Positions 1 through 6,007 of a stretch of 37,509 bases of DNA are shown here, in pieces. The stretch is taken from positions 1 through 37,509 of the forward strand of contig CACZMV010000027.1 in assembly GCA_902782305.1 (NCBI GenBank). The letters are read 5' to 3'. Position 1 is the stretch's first letter. Every line of letters begins with the position of its first letter. Made by a program: the position numbers and the translations under genes. Under the pieces are notes generated by a model. It made no database searches. It worked only from the letters and a program-made list of their open reading frames with translations, and had not been told where the DNA came from. The DNA is from an uncultured Prevotellaceae bacterium (lineage in GTDB: Bacteria; Bacteroidota; Bacteroidia; Bacteroidales; Bacteroidaceae).

Positions 1-1
1 T

Positions 2-1266
2 CTCTTGTGGGAATGGGGCGCTGAGATTGAAGCATTGAGCGAGGAATATCCGCTGCTCAAGGACATCTGCAAGGGGCTTAAAAGGAACCAATATCCTGCA
101 GCACTGTTCGTGGCTGGTGGACTGATGATGACGCTCATGACGCGTTGTACCTATCGCTTCTATCATCGCCCTGAGGAGTTGCGACGCTTGAATAACTCGA
201 CGCTGATTATCGGCGACCCTGCCAGTGGTAAATCGTTCGCGACAAGGCTCTTTAAGTTGCTTGCTTCGCCCATCGTAGCTGCCGATAAAATTGGTAAGGA
301 AGCCATCAACGCCTATCGTGAACAGATGCGCACCAAAGGTGCGAATAAAGAGAAGCCCAAGAAGCCAAAGGTGGTGGTTCGCATCCACCCTGCGCGCACC
401 TCGAACGCCCAGTTTATCCAAGACATGGTGAACGCCGTAGAAGATGTGAATGGCGAGCCGATGCAGTTGCACATGTTGACGTTTGATACGGAGTTGGATA
501 ATACGTTGTCGCTACAGAAAGGTGGTGCATATATCGACAAGCAGGCGCTGCAATTAAAAGCCTTCCATAATGAGGAGGACGGACAGGCCTATTCGAACGT
601 TGACAGCGTGTTCCAGGAGTTCTATGTGATTTGGAACTACATCTATACAGGTACGCCCATTGCGCTGAAGTCTGCCTGCTACCAACTTTGAGATGATGAG
701 TCGCGAGAGCTTTGTGGATTACGACAGCGACGAGCGCCTGAAGGCTTGGGCTGAGAAACTCGATAAGATGAAGGGCGAACTCTCTGTGCAGAAGATAGTA
801 GACGAACTCTACGACTGGACTGCACGACGCATGGAGGATGCCAAGGAGAATGACTCGAAGGCTGATGAAATGCTGTTGAAGCGTTGTGCTTATCATGGCT
901 TGAACTTCGCTGCGCCATTCATCGTAATGCGCCACTGGGATAAGATGAAGCAGGATGGAAACTACTGGTGCGGTGAGTTTGAGACGGACTTTTGGTGCCA
1001 TGGCGGAGAACTACTTCGACAACAAGTTGAAGGATGCCAGTGTGAACGTTCAGCGCAGGCAGAAAACCTATGAAGGCTTTGAGCGACTTCCTGAGGAGTT
1101 TACCAGTGAAGACGTGATGCGATGCTTTAATCTGAAAAGCGGTTCAGCAGTTTACATGCGCATAAGTCGTCTGCAGAAGGACCACTTGATAGAAAAGACT
1201 GATGAGTTTGTTGATGGTGGTACTACCAAATCACGCTATCGCAAAACGGGTGTCATGATGTCCTGA
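2..1266 (+). pseudogene. DUF3987-family primase/helicase, broken, 5' end outside window
   Basis: The reading frame is open to the left edge, so the N-terminal part lies outside. Visible is a P-loop, GDPASGKS (bases 209-232), in a DUF3987-like ATPase typical of Bacteroides mobile elements and prophage remnants. The protein is then split over three frames. Frame 2 ends at the TGA at 689-691, just after TGTPIALK. Homologous sequence resumes in frame 3 at base 675 (PATNFEMMSRES) and runs to FETD at 989. It resumes again in frame 1 at 991 (FGAMAENYFDNKL) and ends at 1266 with a winged-helix-like C-terminus. From memory of the family, roughly 20 residues seem absent at each junction; frame arithmetic requires each loss to be 2 modulo 3 bases. 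Either a decaying gene or an assembly fault. No product should be active as written. Confidence 0.8.
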
Positions 1267-1291
1267 CGCACTCACGCCCTCACGCACTCAC
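1266..1291. repeat. 8-bp tandem repeat, ACGCACTC type
   Basis: Three consecutive octamers (ACGCACTC, ACGCCCTC, ACGCACTC) plus AC start in the stop codon of the broken primase and fill the gap before the M15 peptidase gene. The repeat is direct, not a hairpin. No function can be assigned. Confidence 0.8.
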
Positions 1292-1313
1292 ATTACAAAT
1301 TTAATAATAACGA

Positions 1314-1763
1314 ATGATGAACAATAAGATGAAACTCTCCGAGCATTTCGAGCTCGGGGAGTTGACAAAGACGAAAACGGGAATAGAAAACGTTCCGAAC
1401 GAGGAACAAGTGGAGAACTTAATGCGCCTCTGTGGGTGGCTGGAGAAGTTGCGAAAGCGATGGAATGATTTGTATGGCGAAGGGGATGACCCCATCATCA
1501 TTAACTCAGGATTCCGTTCGCCAGAAGTGAATAAAGCGGTGGGCGGGGCTACATTGAGCAATCACTTAACGGGATGTGCGGTAGATATCCGATGCATTGG
1601 TATTGAACAAGCTTTGCGCTACGCAGCGATATTGCTCGACATCTCAGACCTGAACAAGGAAGACTTCGATGAGCTGATAATAGAACGGAAGGGTTACACC
1701 TACTGGATTCACTTTGCAGTCCGTCCGTTTGGCAATCGTAGGCGAACTAATTATAAAAGGTAA
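1314..1763 (+). CDS. M15-type (D-Ala-D-Ala carboxypeptidase-like) peptidase
   Basis: A 149-residue protein resembling the Peptidase_M15_3 family, zinc enzymes that cut peptidoglycan cross-bridges or stem peptides. The zinc-binding signature is present: SGFRSPEVN (65-73), then H84 and D91 in SNHLTGCAVDI, and H133 in YWIHFAV. There is no signal peptide, as is usual for phage-endolysin-like members. It follows the broken DUF3987 primase in the same direction, a pairing common in Bacteroides prophage-like and integrative-element remnants, which suggests a lysis or remodelling role carried by that element. Two adjacent ATGs open the frame; a third at 1329 (MKLSEHF) is also possible. The gene ends one base before the stop of the convergent tex gene. 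Confidence 0.85.
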   Translation: MMNNKMKLSEHFELGELTKTKTGIENVPNEEQVENLMRLCGWLEKLRKRWNDLYGEGDDPIIINSGFRSPEVNKAVGGATLSNHLTGCAVDIRCIGIEQALRYAAILLDISDLNKEDFDELIIERKGYTYWIHFAVRPFGNRRRTNYKR

Positions 1764-1764
1764 T

Positions 1765-3924
1765 TTATTTTTTATTCATGCCCTTCATGCTCAGCGAGAT
1801 GCGTTGGCGACGGAGGTCAATGCCAATGACGCGGACGCGCACGTGCTGATGCAGGCGGACTACCTGGGTGGGGTCGGTGACGTAGCGGTCGGCCAATTGG
1901 GACACGTGCACAAGGCCGTCCTGATGGACACCAATATCGACAAAGGCGCCGAAGTTGGTGATGTTGGTCACGATGCCTGGCAGTTCCATACCTTCGTGCA
2001 GGTCGTCAATGGTTTGCACGCTGGCGTCGAACTCGAACTCCTCAATCTGTTCGCGGGGGTCGCGCCCAGGCTTTTCCAACTCGCGCATGATATCGGTGAG
2101 GGTAGGGAGTCCGATTTCGCTGGTAACATAGCGATGGATATCTATCTGTGCGCGCTTGTCGGGCTGACTGATGAGGTCACTAACGGTGCAATGACAATCC
2201 TTGGCCATCTGCTCCACCACGCCATAGCTTTCAGGATGTACAGCACTGTTGTCAAGCGGATTCTTGGCATTGGGGATGCGTAGGAAACCAGCACACTGCT
2301 GATAGGCTGCAGGTCCCAGGCGCGGAACCTTTTTTAATTGCGCGCGCGAGGTGAAAGCACCATTGGCCTTGCGATAATCCACTATGTTTTGAGCCAGCAC
2401 AGGACCCAGTCCGCTGACGTATGTAAGCAGGTGTTGTGAGGCGGTATTGAGGTTGACACCCACCAGATTGACACAACTCTCAACGGTCTGGTCGAGCGAG
2501 TGCTTGAGCATGGTCTGATCGACATCGTGCTGATACTGGCCCACGCCAATGCTCTTGGGGTCTATCTTGACGAGTTCGGCCAGCGGGTCCATCAATCGAC
2601 GGCCAATGCTGACGGCACCACGAACGGTGACATCCTCGTCAGGGAACTCATCGCGCGCCACCTTGGAAGCGCTATAGACCGACGCTCCGTCTTCGCTGAC
2701 CACGAAAACGGCAGGCGCTGATTCAGTCTGCTTCATCACCTTCAGCGCATCGTCCACAAACTCCTTGGTTTCACGACTGGCAGTACCATTACCAATGGCA
2801 ATGGCCTCGATGTGGTAATCGCTGAGCATCTGTTGGACGTGGATGGTGGCCTGAGCCCGATGGTTGACAGGGGGGTGGGGGAAGATGGCTTCGTGGTGCA
2901 ACAGGTTGCCTTGTGCATCGAGACACACCACCTTGCAACCCGTTCGGAAACCTGGGTCAATGCCCATGACGCGCTTCTGACCTAAAGGGGCTCCCAGCAG
3001 CAGCTGGCGCAGATTCTCGGCAAACACACGGATGGCTTCTTCGTCAGCTCGCTCCTTGCTGAGATTGGTAAACTCGGTTTCTATCGAGGGCTGGAGCAAT
3101 CGCTTGTAACCGTCTTCAACGGCTTCGCCGACCAAGCGTTGGCAGGGGCCGTTGCCACGAACGTAATTGCGCTGCAGGCGCTGAACGGCCTCGTCGTCAT
3201 CGATGGTCAGACTGACGCGCAGAATGCCTTCACTCTGTCCGCGAAGCATGGCCAGCAGACGGTGTGAGGAACAGCGCTTCAGGGGTTCTTCCCAATCAAA
3301 ATAATCGCTGTATTTCTGGGCTTCATCGGTGTCTTTCTTTGCCTTGACCACCTTCGATTCGATGAAGGCTTCGCGGCGGAAAGCGGCACGAACCTGATTG
3401 CGCGAGCGCTCGTCTTCGCTCACTTGTTCGGCAATGATGTCTTGAGCGCCTTTGAGGCAATCAGCAACGGCCAAACCATCGCGGACAAAACGCTGAGCGG
3501 CCTTCTGGGGATTGGCTTCGCGCTGCATCATGAGCATGGTGGCCAGGGGTTCCAAACCTTGTTCGCGAGCCACTTGGGCACGGGTGCGGCGCTTGGGCTT
3601 ATAGGGCAGATAGATGTCTTCGAGGGTGGTCATTTCCCAACTGTCGTCAATGCGCTTCTGCAGTTCGGGGGTCATCTTCTGCTGCTCGGTAATGGTCTTC
3701 ACAATGGTGTCCTTGCGCTTGGCAATTTCCTCCAAACGCTCCTTGCGGTCGCTGATGGCCGTAATCTGCACCTCGTCCAATCCGCCTGTGCGCTCCTTGC
3801 GATAGCGGGATATGAAGGGAATGGTGCATCCTTCGTCCAACAACTTCAGCGTGTTTTCAACGGCATGCTCGGAAAGATGCAGCTCGCTGGCAATCAGTTG
3901 TGTGAATATCTTAATGTGCTCCAT
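1765..3924 (-). CDS. tex: Tex family RNA-binding transcription accessory protein
   Basis: 719 residues, full length for Tex. In order: N-terminal helical region with the family motif ISRYRKERTGGLDE (about 39-52); a YqgF/RNase H-like domain starting at GIDPGFRTGCKV (around 320); tandem helix-hairpin-helix segments (SGLGPVLAQNIVDYR and VPRLGPAAYQQCAGFLRI, about 500-555); and a C-terminal S1 RNA-binding domain (GIVTNITNFGAFVDIGVHQ to RISLSMK, about 640-713). Tex proteins bind nucleic acid and associate with transcription in many bacteria; the exact role varies by species. The start ATG is three bases after the stop of a small membrane protein gene, so the two are probably cotranscribed from the promoter at 4127-4134. 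It is convergent with the M15 peptidase gene. No anomalies seen. Confidence 0.95.
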   Translation of the reverse strand: MEHIKIFTQLIASELHLSEHAVENTLKLLDEGCTIPFISRYRKERTGGLDEVQITAISDRKERLEEIAKRKDTIVKTITEQQKMTPELQKRIDDSWEMTTLEDIYLPYKPKRRTRAQVAREQGLEPLATMLMMQREANPQKAAQRFVRDGLAVADCLKGAQDIIAEQVSEDERSRNQVRAAFRREAFIESKVVKAKKDTDEAQKYSDYFDWEEPLKRCSSHRLLAMLRGQSEGILRVSLTIDDDEAVQRLQRNYVRGNGPCQRLVGEAVEDGYKRLLQPSIETEFTNLSKERADEEAIRVFAENLRQLLLGAPLGQKRVMGIDPGFRTGCKVVCLDAQGNLLHHEAIFPHPPVNHRAQATIHVQQMLSDYHIEAIAIGNGTASRETKEFVDDALKVMKQTESAPAVFVVSEDGASVYSASKVARDEFPDEDVTVRGAVSIGRRLMDPLAELVKIDPKSIGVGQYQHDVDQTMLKHSLDQTVESCVNLVGVNLNTASQHLLTYVSGLGPVLAQNIVDYRKANGAFTSRAQLKKVPRLGPAAYQQCAGFLRIPNAKNPLDNSAVHPESYGVVEQMAKDCHCTVSDLISQPDKRAQIDIHRYVTSEIGLPTLTDIMRELEKPGRDPREQIEEFEFDASVQTIDDLHEGMELPGIVTNITNFGAFVDIGVHQDGLVHVSQLADRYVTDPTQVVRLHQHVRVRVIGIDLRRQRISLSMKGMNKK

Positions 3925-3927
3925 ATT

Positions 3928-4107
3928 TTAATAAAGACTGTCGCTCTTGATACTGCGAATGTGAAAATAGATGCCGGCCACGATGCAAAGAAGCCCCGTA
4001 ATGAGCAATTCGTTGTGCGTGGAAAAATATGAAAAACGGGTGGCAATGAGGGCTAAAGTGCCCAAAACGATGAGTATCAAGCCGATATTTTTAGTGTATT
4101 TCTTCAT
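3928..4107 (-). CDS. small two-helix membrane protein, unknown function
   Basis: 59 codons starting MKKYTKNIGLILIVLG and ending RSIKSDSLY. Two hydrophobic segments are visible, about residues 8-23 (GLILIVLGTLALIA) and 35-50 (LLITGLLCIVAGIYFHI), joined by a short polar turn, so it is probably an inner-membrane hairpin. I do not recognise a named family; proteins of this shape are common hypotheticals in Bacteroidales. It sits three bases upstream of tex and downstream of a TATATTTG box, hence is probably the first gene of a two-gene unit. Translation by eye is clean, and the frame runs without interruption from ATG to TAA. Confidence 0.7.
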   Translation of the reverse strand: MKKYTKNIGLILIVLGTLALIATRFSYFSTHNELLITGLLCIVAGIYFHIRSIKSDSLY

Positions 4108-4126
4108 AAAAACGTTAAATTTGCTG

Positions 4127-4134
4127 CAAATATA
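4127..4134 (-). promoter_or_regulatory. -7 box of the small membrane protein-tex unit
   Basis: CAAATATA on the plus strand reads TATATTTG on the minus strand, matching the Bacteroidetes -7 consensus TAnnTTTG about 20 bases before the minus-strand ATG at 4107. No clear -33 TTTG is seen at the usual spacing. Confidence 0.55.
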
Positions 4135-4144
4135 CGAAATAATT

Positions 4145-4172
4145 CACTTTTCACTTTTCACTTTTCACTTTT
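4145..4172. repeat. 4 x 7-bp tandem repeat (CACTTTT) at rpsF promoter
   Basis: Four perfect copies of CACTTTT lie end to end, five bases before the TACCTTTG box of the rpsF operon and between it and the divergent tex-unit promoter. They occupy the place of the -33 element. A similar four-copy heptamer array precedes rpsP. Confidence 0.9.
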
Positions 4173-4177
4173 TTTCG

Positions 4178-4185
4178 TACCTTTG
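4178..4185 (+). promoter_or_regulatory. -7 box of rpsF-rpsR-rplI operon
   Basis: TACCTTTG fits the TAnnTTTG consensus of the primary Bacteroidetes sigma factor. It stands 48 bases before the rpsF ATG. The extended context GTACCTTTGCANCCG is nearly identical to that before rpsP (27930-27944). Confidence 0.75.
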
Positions 4186-4232
4186 CACCCGCATTTTGCA
4201 AAAATAACATTATTTATTAATTAATTAGTAGT

Positions 4233-4577
4233 ATGAATCAATACGAAACCGTTTTCATTTTGACTCCCGTTTTGTCTGATGATCAGATGAAGGAAACGGT
4301 CGCTAAATTCAAGAAGGTTCTGACCGATAAGGGTGCAGAGATTGTGAATGAAGAGACCTGGGGACTGAAGAAGATGGCTTATGCTATCCAGAAGAAATCT
4401 ACAGGTTTCTACTGCCTCGTAGAGTTCAAGGCTGAGCCATCAGTAGTAAAGGTATTGGAGACTGCTTTCCGTCGTGACGAGAAGGTAATCCGTTTCCAGA
4501 CAGTAAAGCTTGAGAAGTATGCTATTGAGTATGCTGAGAAGCGTCGTAACAAACTTGGTAAAAAAGAGGAGGCTTAA
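4233..4577 (+). CDS. rpsF: 30S ribosomal protein bS6
   Basis: 114 residues, full length for bS6 ([18 protein letters not shown] at the N-terminus, then the ferredoxin-like fold with [20 protein letters not shown] around 46-65 and [18 protein letters not shown]). bS6 binds bS18 on the platform of the small subunit. It is the first gene of the rpsF-rpsR-rplI operon, three bases before rpsR. The last Glu codons (GAG GAG) double as the Shine-Dalgarno of rpsR. The rpsF start itself is preceded by AT-rich sequence without a Shine-Dalgarno, as usual for this phylum. Confidence 0.97.
   Translation: MNQYETVFILTPVLSDDQMKETVAKFKKVLTDKGAEIVNEETWGLKKMAYAIQKKSTGFYCLVEFKAEPSVVKVLETAFRRDEKVIRFQTVKLEKYAIEYAEKRRNKLGKKEEA
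4566..4572 (+). promoter_or_regulatory. strong Shine-Dalgarno of rpsR
   Basis: GAGGAGG ends eight bases before the rpsR ATG at 4581 and lies inside the last codons of rpsF. Most genes in this window have no such sequence, so this one stands out; see findings. Confidence 0.7.
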
Positions 4578-4580
4578 ACT

Positions 4581-4810
4581 ATGGCACAGCAAGACACTGA
4601 AATCCGTTATTTGAACGCTCCTTCTGTGGTATCAAGTACATCGATTACAAAGATCCCGAGTTCCTGAAGAAGTTCCTGAACGAGCAGGGTAAGATTCTGC
4701 CCCGTCGTATCACTGGTACCTCTCTGAAGTATCAGCGCCGCGTGGCTCAGGCTGTTAAGCGTGCACGCCAGATCGCTCTGCTGCCTTACGTAACTGACAT
4801 GATGAAGTAA
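4581..4810 (+). pseudogene. rpsR: 30S ribosomal protein bS18, frameshifted by an internal ~40-base loss
   Basis: The start encodes [15 protein letters not shown] (4581-4625, frame 3). From base 4628 the rest of bS18 continues in frame 2 as [20 protein letters not shown] and on to [11 protein letters not shown], with TAA at 4808-4810. Normal Bacteroidales bS18 is about 89-90 residues and has a basic, Cys-containing stretch (VDxKKKKYCRFKKS) between these parts. That stretch, about 14 residues, is missing. The gene is 230 bases where about 270 are expected, so about 40 are lost. Read as written it gives a 29-residue peptide ending at a TGA. bS18 is normally essential, so an assembly error or a second rpsR copy is likely. 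Flanking rpsF and rplI are intact. Confidence 0.88.
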
Positions 4811-4813
4811 AAT

Positions 4814-4820
4814 AAGGAGG
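4814..4820 (+). promoter_or_regulatory. strong Shine-Dalgarno of rplI
   Basis: AAGGAGG ends nine bases before the rplI ATG at 4830, ideal spacing for pairing with the 16S 3' end. It lies in the rpsR-rplI spacer. Confidence 0.75.
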
Positions 4821-4829
4821 ACGCAAGAA

Positions 4830-5381
4830 ATGGAAATTATACTGAAAGAAGATATTATCGGTCTGGGATATAAGAACGATATCGTAAACGTTAAGTCTGG
4901 TTATGGCCGTAACTACCTGATTCCTCAGGGTAAGGGTGTTATCGCTAGTCCTATGGCAAAGAAGATTCTCGCTGAGAACCTGAAGCAGCAGGCTCACAAG
5001 CTGGCTGCCCTGAAGGCTGAGGCTGAGAAGAAGGCAGAGGCACTGAATGGTGTAGCTCTCGAGATTGCCGCTAAGGTAAGCGCTACTGGTCAGCTCTATG
5101 GTTCAGTAGGTGTTAACCAGGTAACTGAGGAGCTGAAGAAGCTGGGTCATGAGGTTGATCGCAAGATCATCACCATGAAGGATGCTAAGACAGTTGGTGA
5201 CTTCGTAGCTCTGGTACACTTCCACAAAGAGGTTACCGTTGAGATTCCTGTTAAGGTAGTTGCTGAGAACGCTGAAGAGCTGAAGGCTGCTAAGGCTGAG
5301 GCTAAAGCTGTTAAGGAAGAAGCTCCTGTAGCTGAGGTTGAGGCTGAGGTTGAGGAAGCTGAGGCTCCTGTAGAAGAGTAA
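4830..5381 (+). CDS. rplI: 50S ribosomal protein bL9 with acidic C-terminal tail
   Basis: 183 residues. The first ~146 are a normal bL9: N-terminal rRNA-binding domain (MEIILKEDIIGLGYKNDIVN, GYGRNYLIPQGKG at 24-36), the long connecting helix (about 40-75), and the C-terminal domain ending VEIPVKVVAE. From about residue 147 a low-complexity Ala/Glu/Lys/Val tail of about 36 residues follows, which most bacterial bL9 proteins lack; such extensions are frequent in Bacteroidales. bL9 bridges away from the L1 stalk region of the large subunit. Last gene of the rpsF operon, followed by a clear terminator at 5422-5456. Preceded by a consensus Shine-Dalgarno. Confidence 0.96.
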   Translation: MEIILKEDIIGLGYKNDIVNVKSGYGRNYLIPQGKGVIASPMAKKILAENLKQQAHKLAALKAEAEKKAEALNGVALEIAAKVSATGQLYGSVGVNQVTEELKKLGHEVDRKIITMKDAKTVGDFVALVHFHKEVTVEIPVKVVAENAEELKAAKAEAKAVKEEAPVAEVEAEVEEAEAPVEE

Positions 5382-5421
5382 TAACCGCTGTAAAGCAAAT
5401 CATAGTTATTATACACTGTGA

Positions 5422-5456
5422 ATCCCGATTGCTCAAAAGGCAGTCGGGATTTTTTT
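5422..5456 (+). terminator. rho-independent terminator of rpsF operon
   Basis: An 11-bp stem ATCCCGATTGC / GCAGTCGGGAT (one G-T pair) with a 7-base loop, followed directly by six T residues, 40 bases after the rplI stop. Confidence 0.9.
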
Positions 5457-5467
5457 ATTCTATCTAT

Positions 5468-5500
5468 TCTAGACAATCTAGATATTCTAGATAATCTAGA
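5468..5500. repeat. 4 x TCTAGA at exact 9-bp period
   Basis: TCTAGA occurs at 5468, 5477, 5486 and 5495, each separated by three variable bases (CAA, TAT, TAA). Each hexamer is self-complementary. It lies between two convergent terminators. CTAG is usually rare in bacterial DNA, so four in 33 bases is striking. Confidence 0.9.
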
Positions 5501-5503
5501 ACA

Positions 5504-5533
5504 CAAAAAAACCGCAGGATTCACATCCTGCGG
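5504..5533 (-). terminator. rho-independent terminator of the small lipoprotein gene
   Basis: A perfect 9-bp stem CCGCAGGAT / ATCCTGCGG (5512-5520 and 5525-5533) with loop TCAC. On the minus strand it is followed by a run of T (A-run 5505-5511 on plus). Confidence 0.88.
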
Positions 5534-5565
5534 GTAATTCTCTCAATTTTGTTTGAGTTCGTTAA

Positions 5566-5739
5566 TTACTTAACGCTGTCAGCAGCAACAGTGTCAGCAG
5601 CAACGGTGTCAACAACCTCAGCGCTGTCTACAACTGCGATAGAATCTGAATCAACAGCCTCAGCCTGAGCAGTCTTGTTACCACATGAAGCGAAAGAAAT
5701 AGCTGCAACAGCTACGAACATAAATACTAATTTTTTCAT
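5566..5739 (-). CDS. small lipoprotein, unknown function
   Basis: 57 residues starting MKKLVFMFVAVAAISFASCG. The signal peptide ends in a lipobox, FASC, with C19 as the lipidated residue. The mature part is only about 38 residues, rich in Ala, Val, Asp and Ser, without positive charge until the final Lys, and contains a short repeat (VVDTVAADTVAADSVK). A membrane-anchored, acidic and probably unstructured peptide is predicted. I do not recognise a family. It is monocistronic: TAACTTTG box at 5793-5800 upstream, perfect terminator at 5504-5533 downstream. Codon choice resembles the neighbouring ribosomal genes (GCT, GTT, GAC), which hints at good expression; that is inference. Confidence 0.75.
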   Translation of the reverse strand: MKKLVFMFVAVAAISFASCGNKTAQAEAVDSDSIAVVDSAEVVDTVAADTVAADSVK

Positions 5740-5792
5740 TTTTTCTAAGCTTTTTAAATCTGTAAAACAATCATTTGTTTATTAAAACGCTG

Positions 5793-5800
5793 CAAAGTTA
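5793..5800 (-). promoter_or_regulatory. -7 box of the small lipoprotein gene
   Basis: CAAAGTTA on plus reads TAACTTTG on minus, 53 bases before the ATG at 5739. The remaining 5801-5968 stretch is AT-rich and shows no gene. Confidence 0.55.
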
Positions 5801-5968
5801 GGCATTTTTTCAATACGACGTATCATTTTTTTTGTTTTTTTTTAGGGTAATTTTGTAACTTTTTTGCAAGTCGCTATAAATCAGCTAATTATGAAATGTT
5901 AAATTTCTTGGAAAAATTACACTAAACTGAATATTTGCAAAAAATGGGCTAAAATGAGTTTTTTTGTG

Positions 5969-5976
5969 TACCTTTG
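5969..5976 (+). promoter_or_regulatory. -7 box of mtaB
   Basis: TACCTTTG, 32 bases before the ATG at 6008. It lies downstream of the earlier in-frame ATG at 5954, which argues that 6008 is the real start. Confidence 0.6.
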
Positions 5977-6007
5977 TAGCCGTATAAGATTACACCTTAT
6001 TATATAT

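Noticed and set aside
1714-2283. 189-residue plus-strand frame over the tex C-terminus
   Set aside because: Shadow of tex, whose S1 and helix-hairpin-helix motifs are intact on the other strand.
4581-4670. Programmed ribosomal frameshift in rpsR
   Set aside because: A shift could change frame but not restore the ~14 missing conserved residues.
5954-6007. Upstream start for mtaB
   Set aside because: The TACCTTTG box at 5969-5976 is downstream of it and the extra residues are not typical of MtaB.
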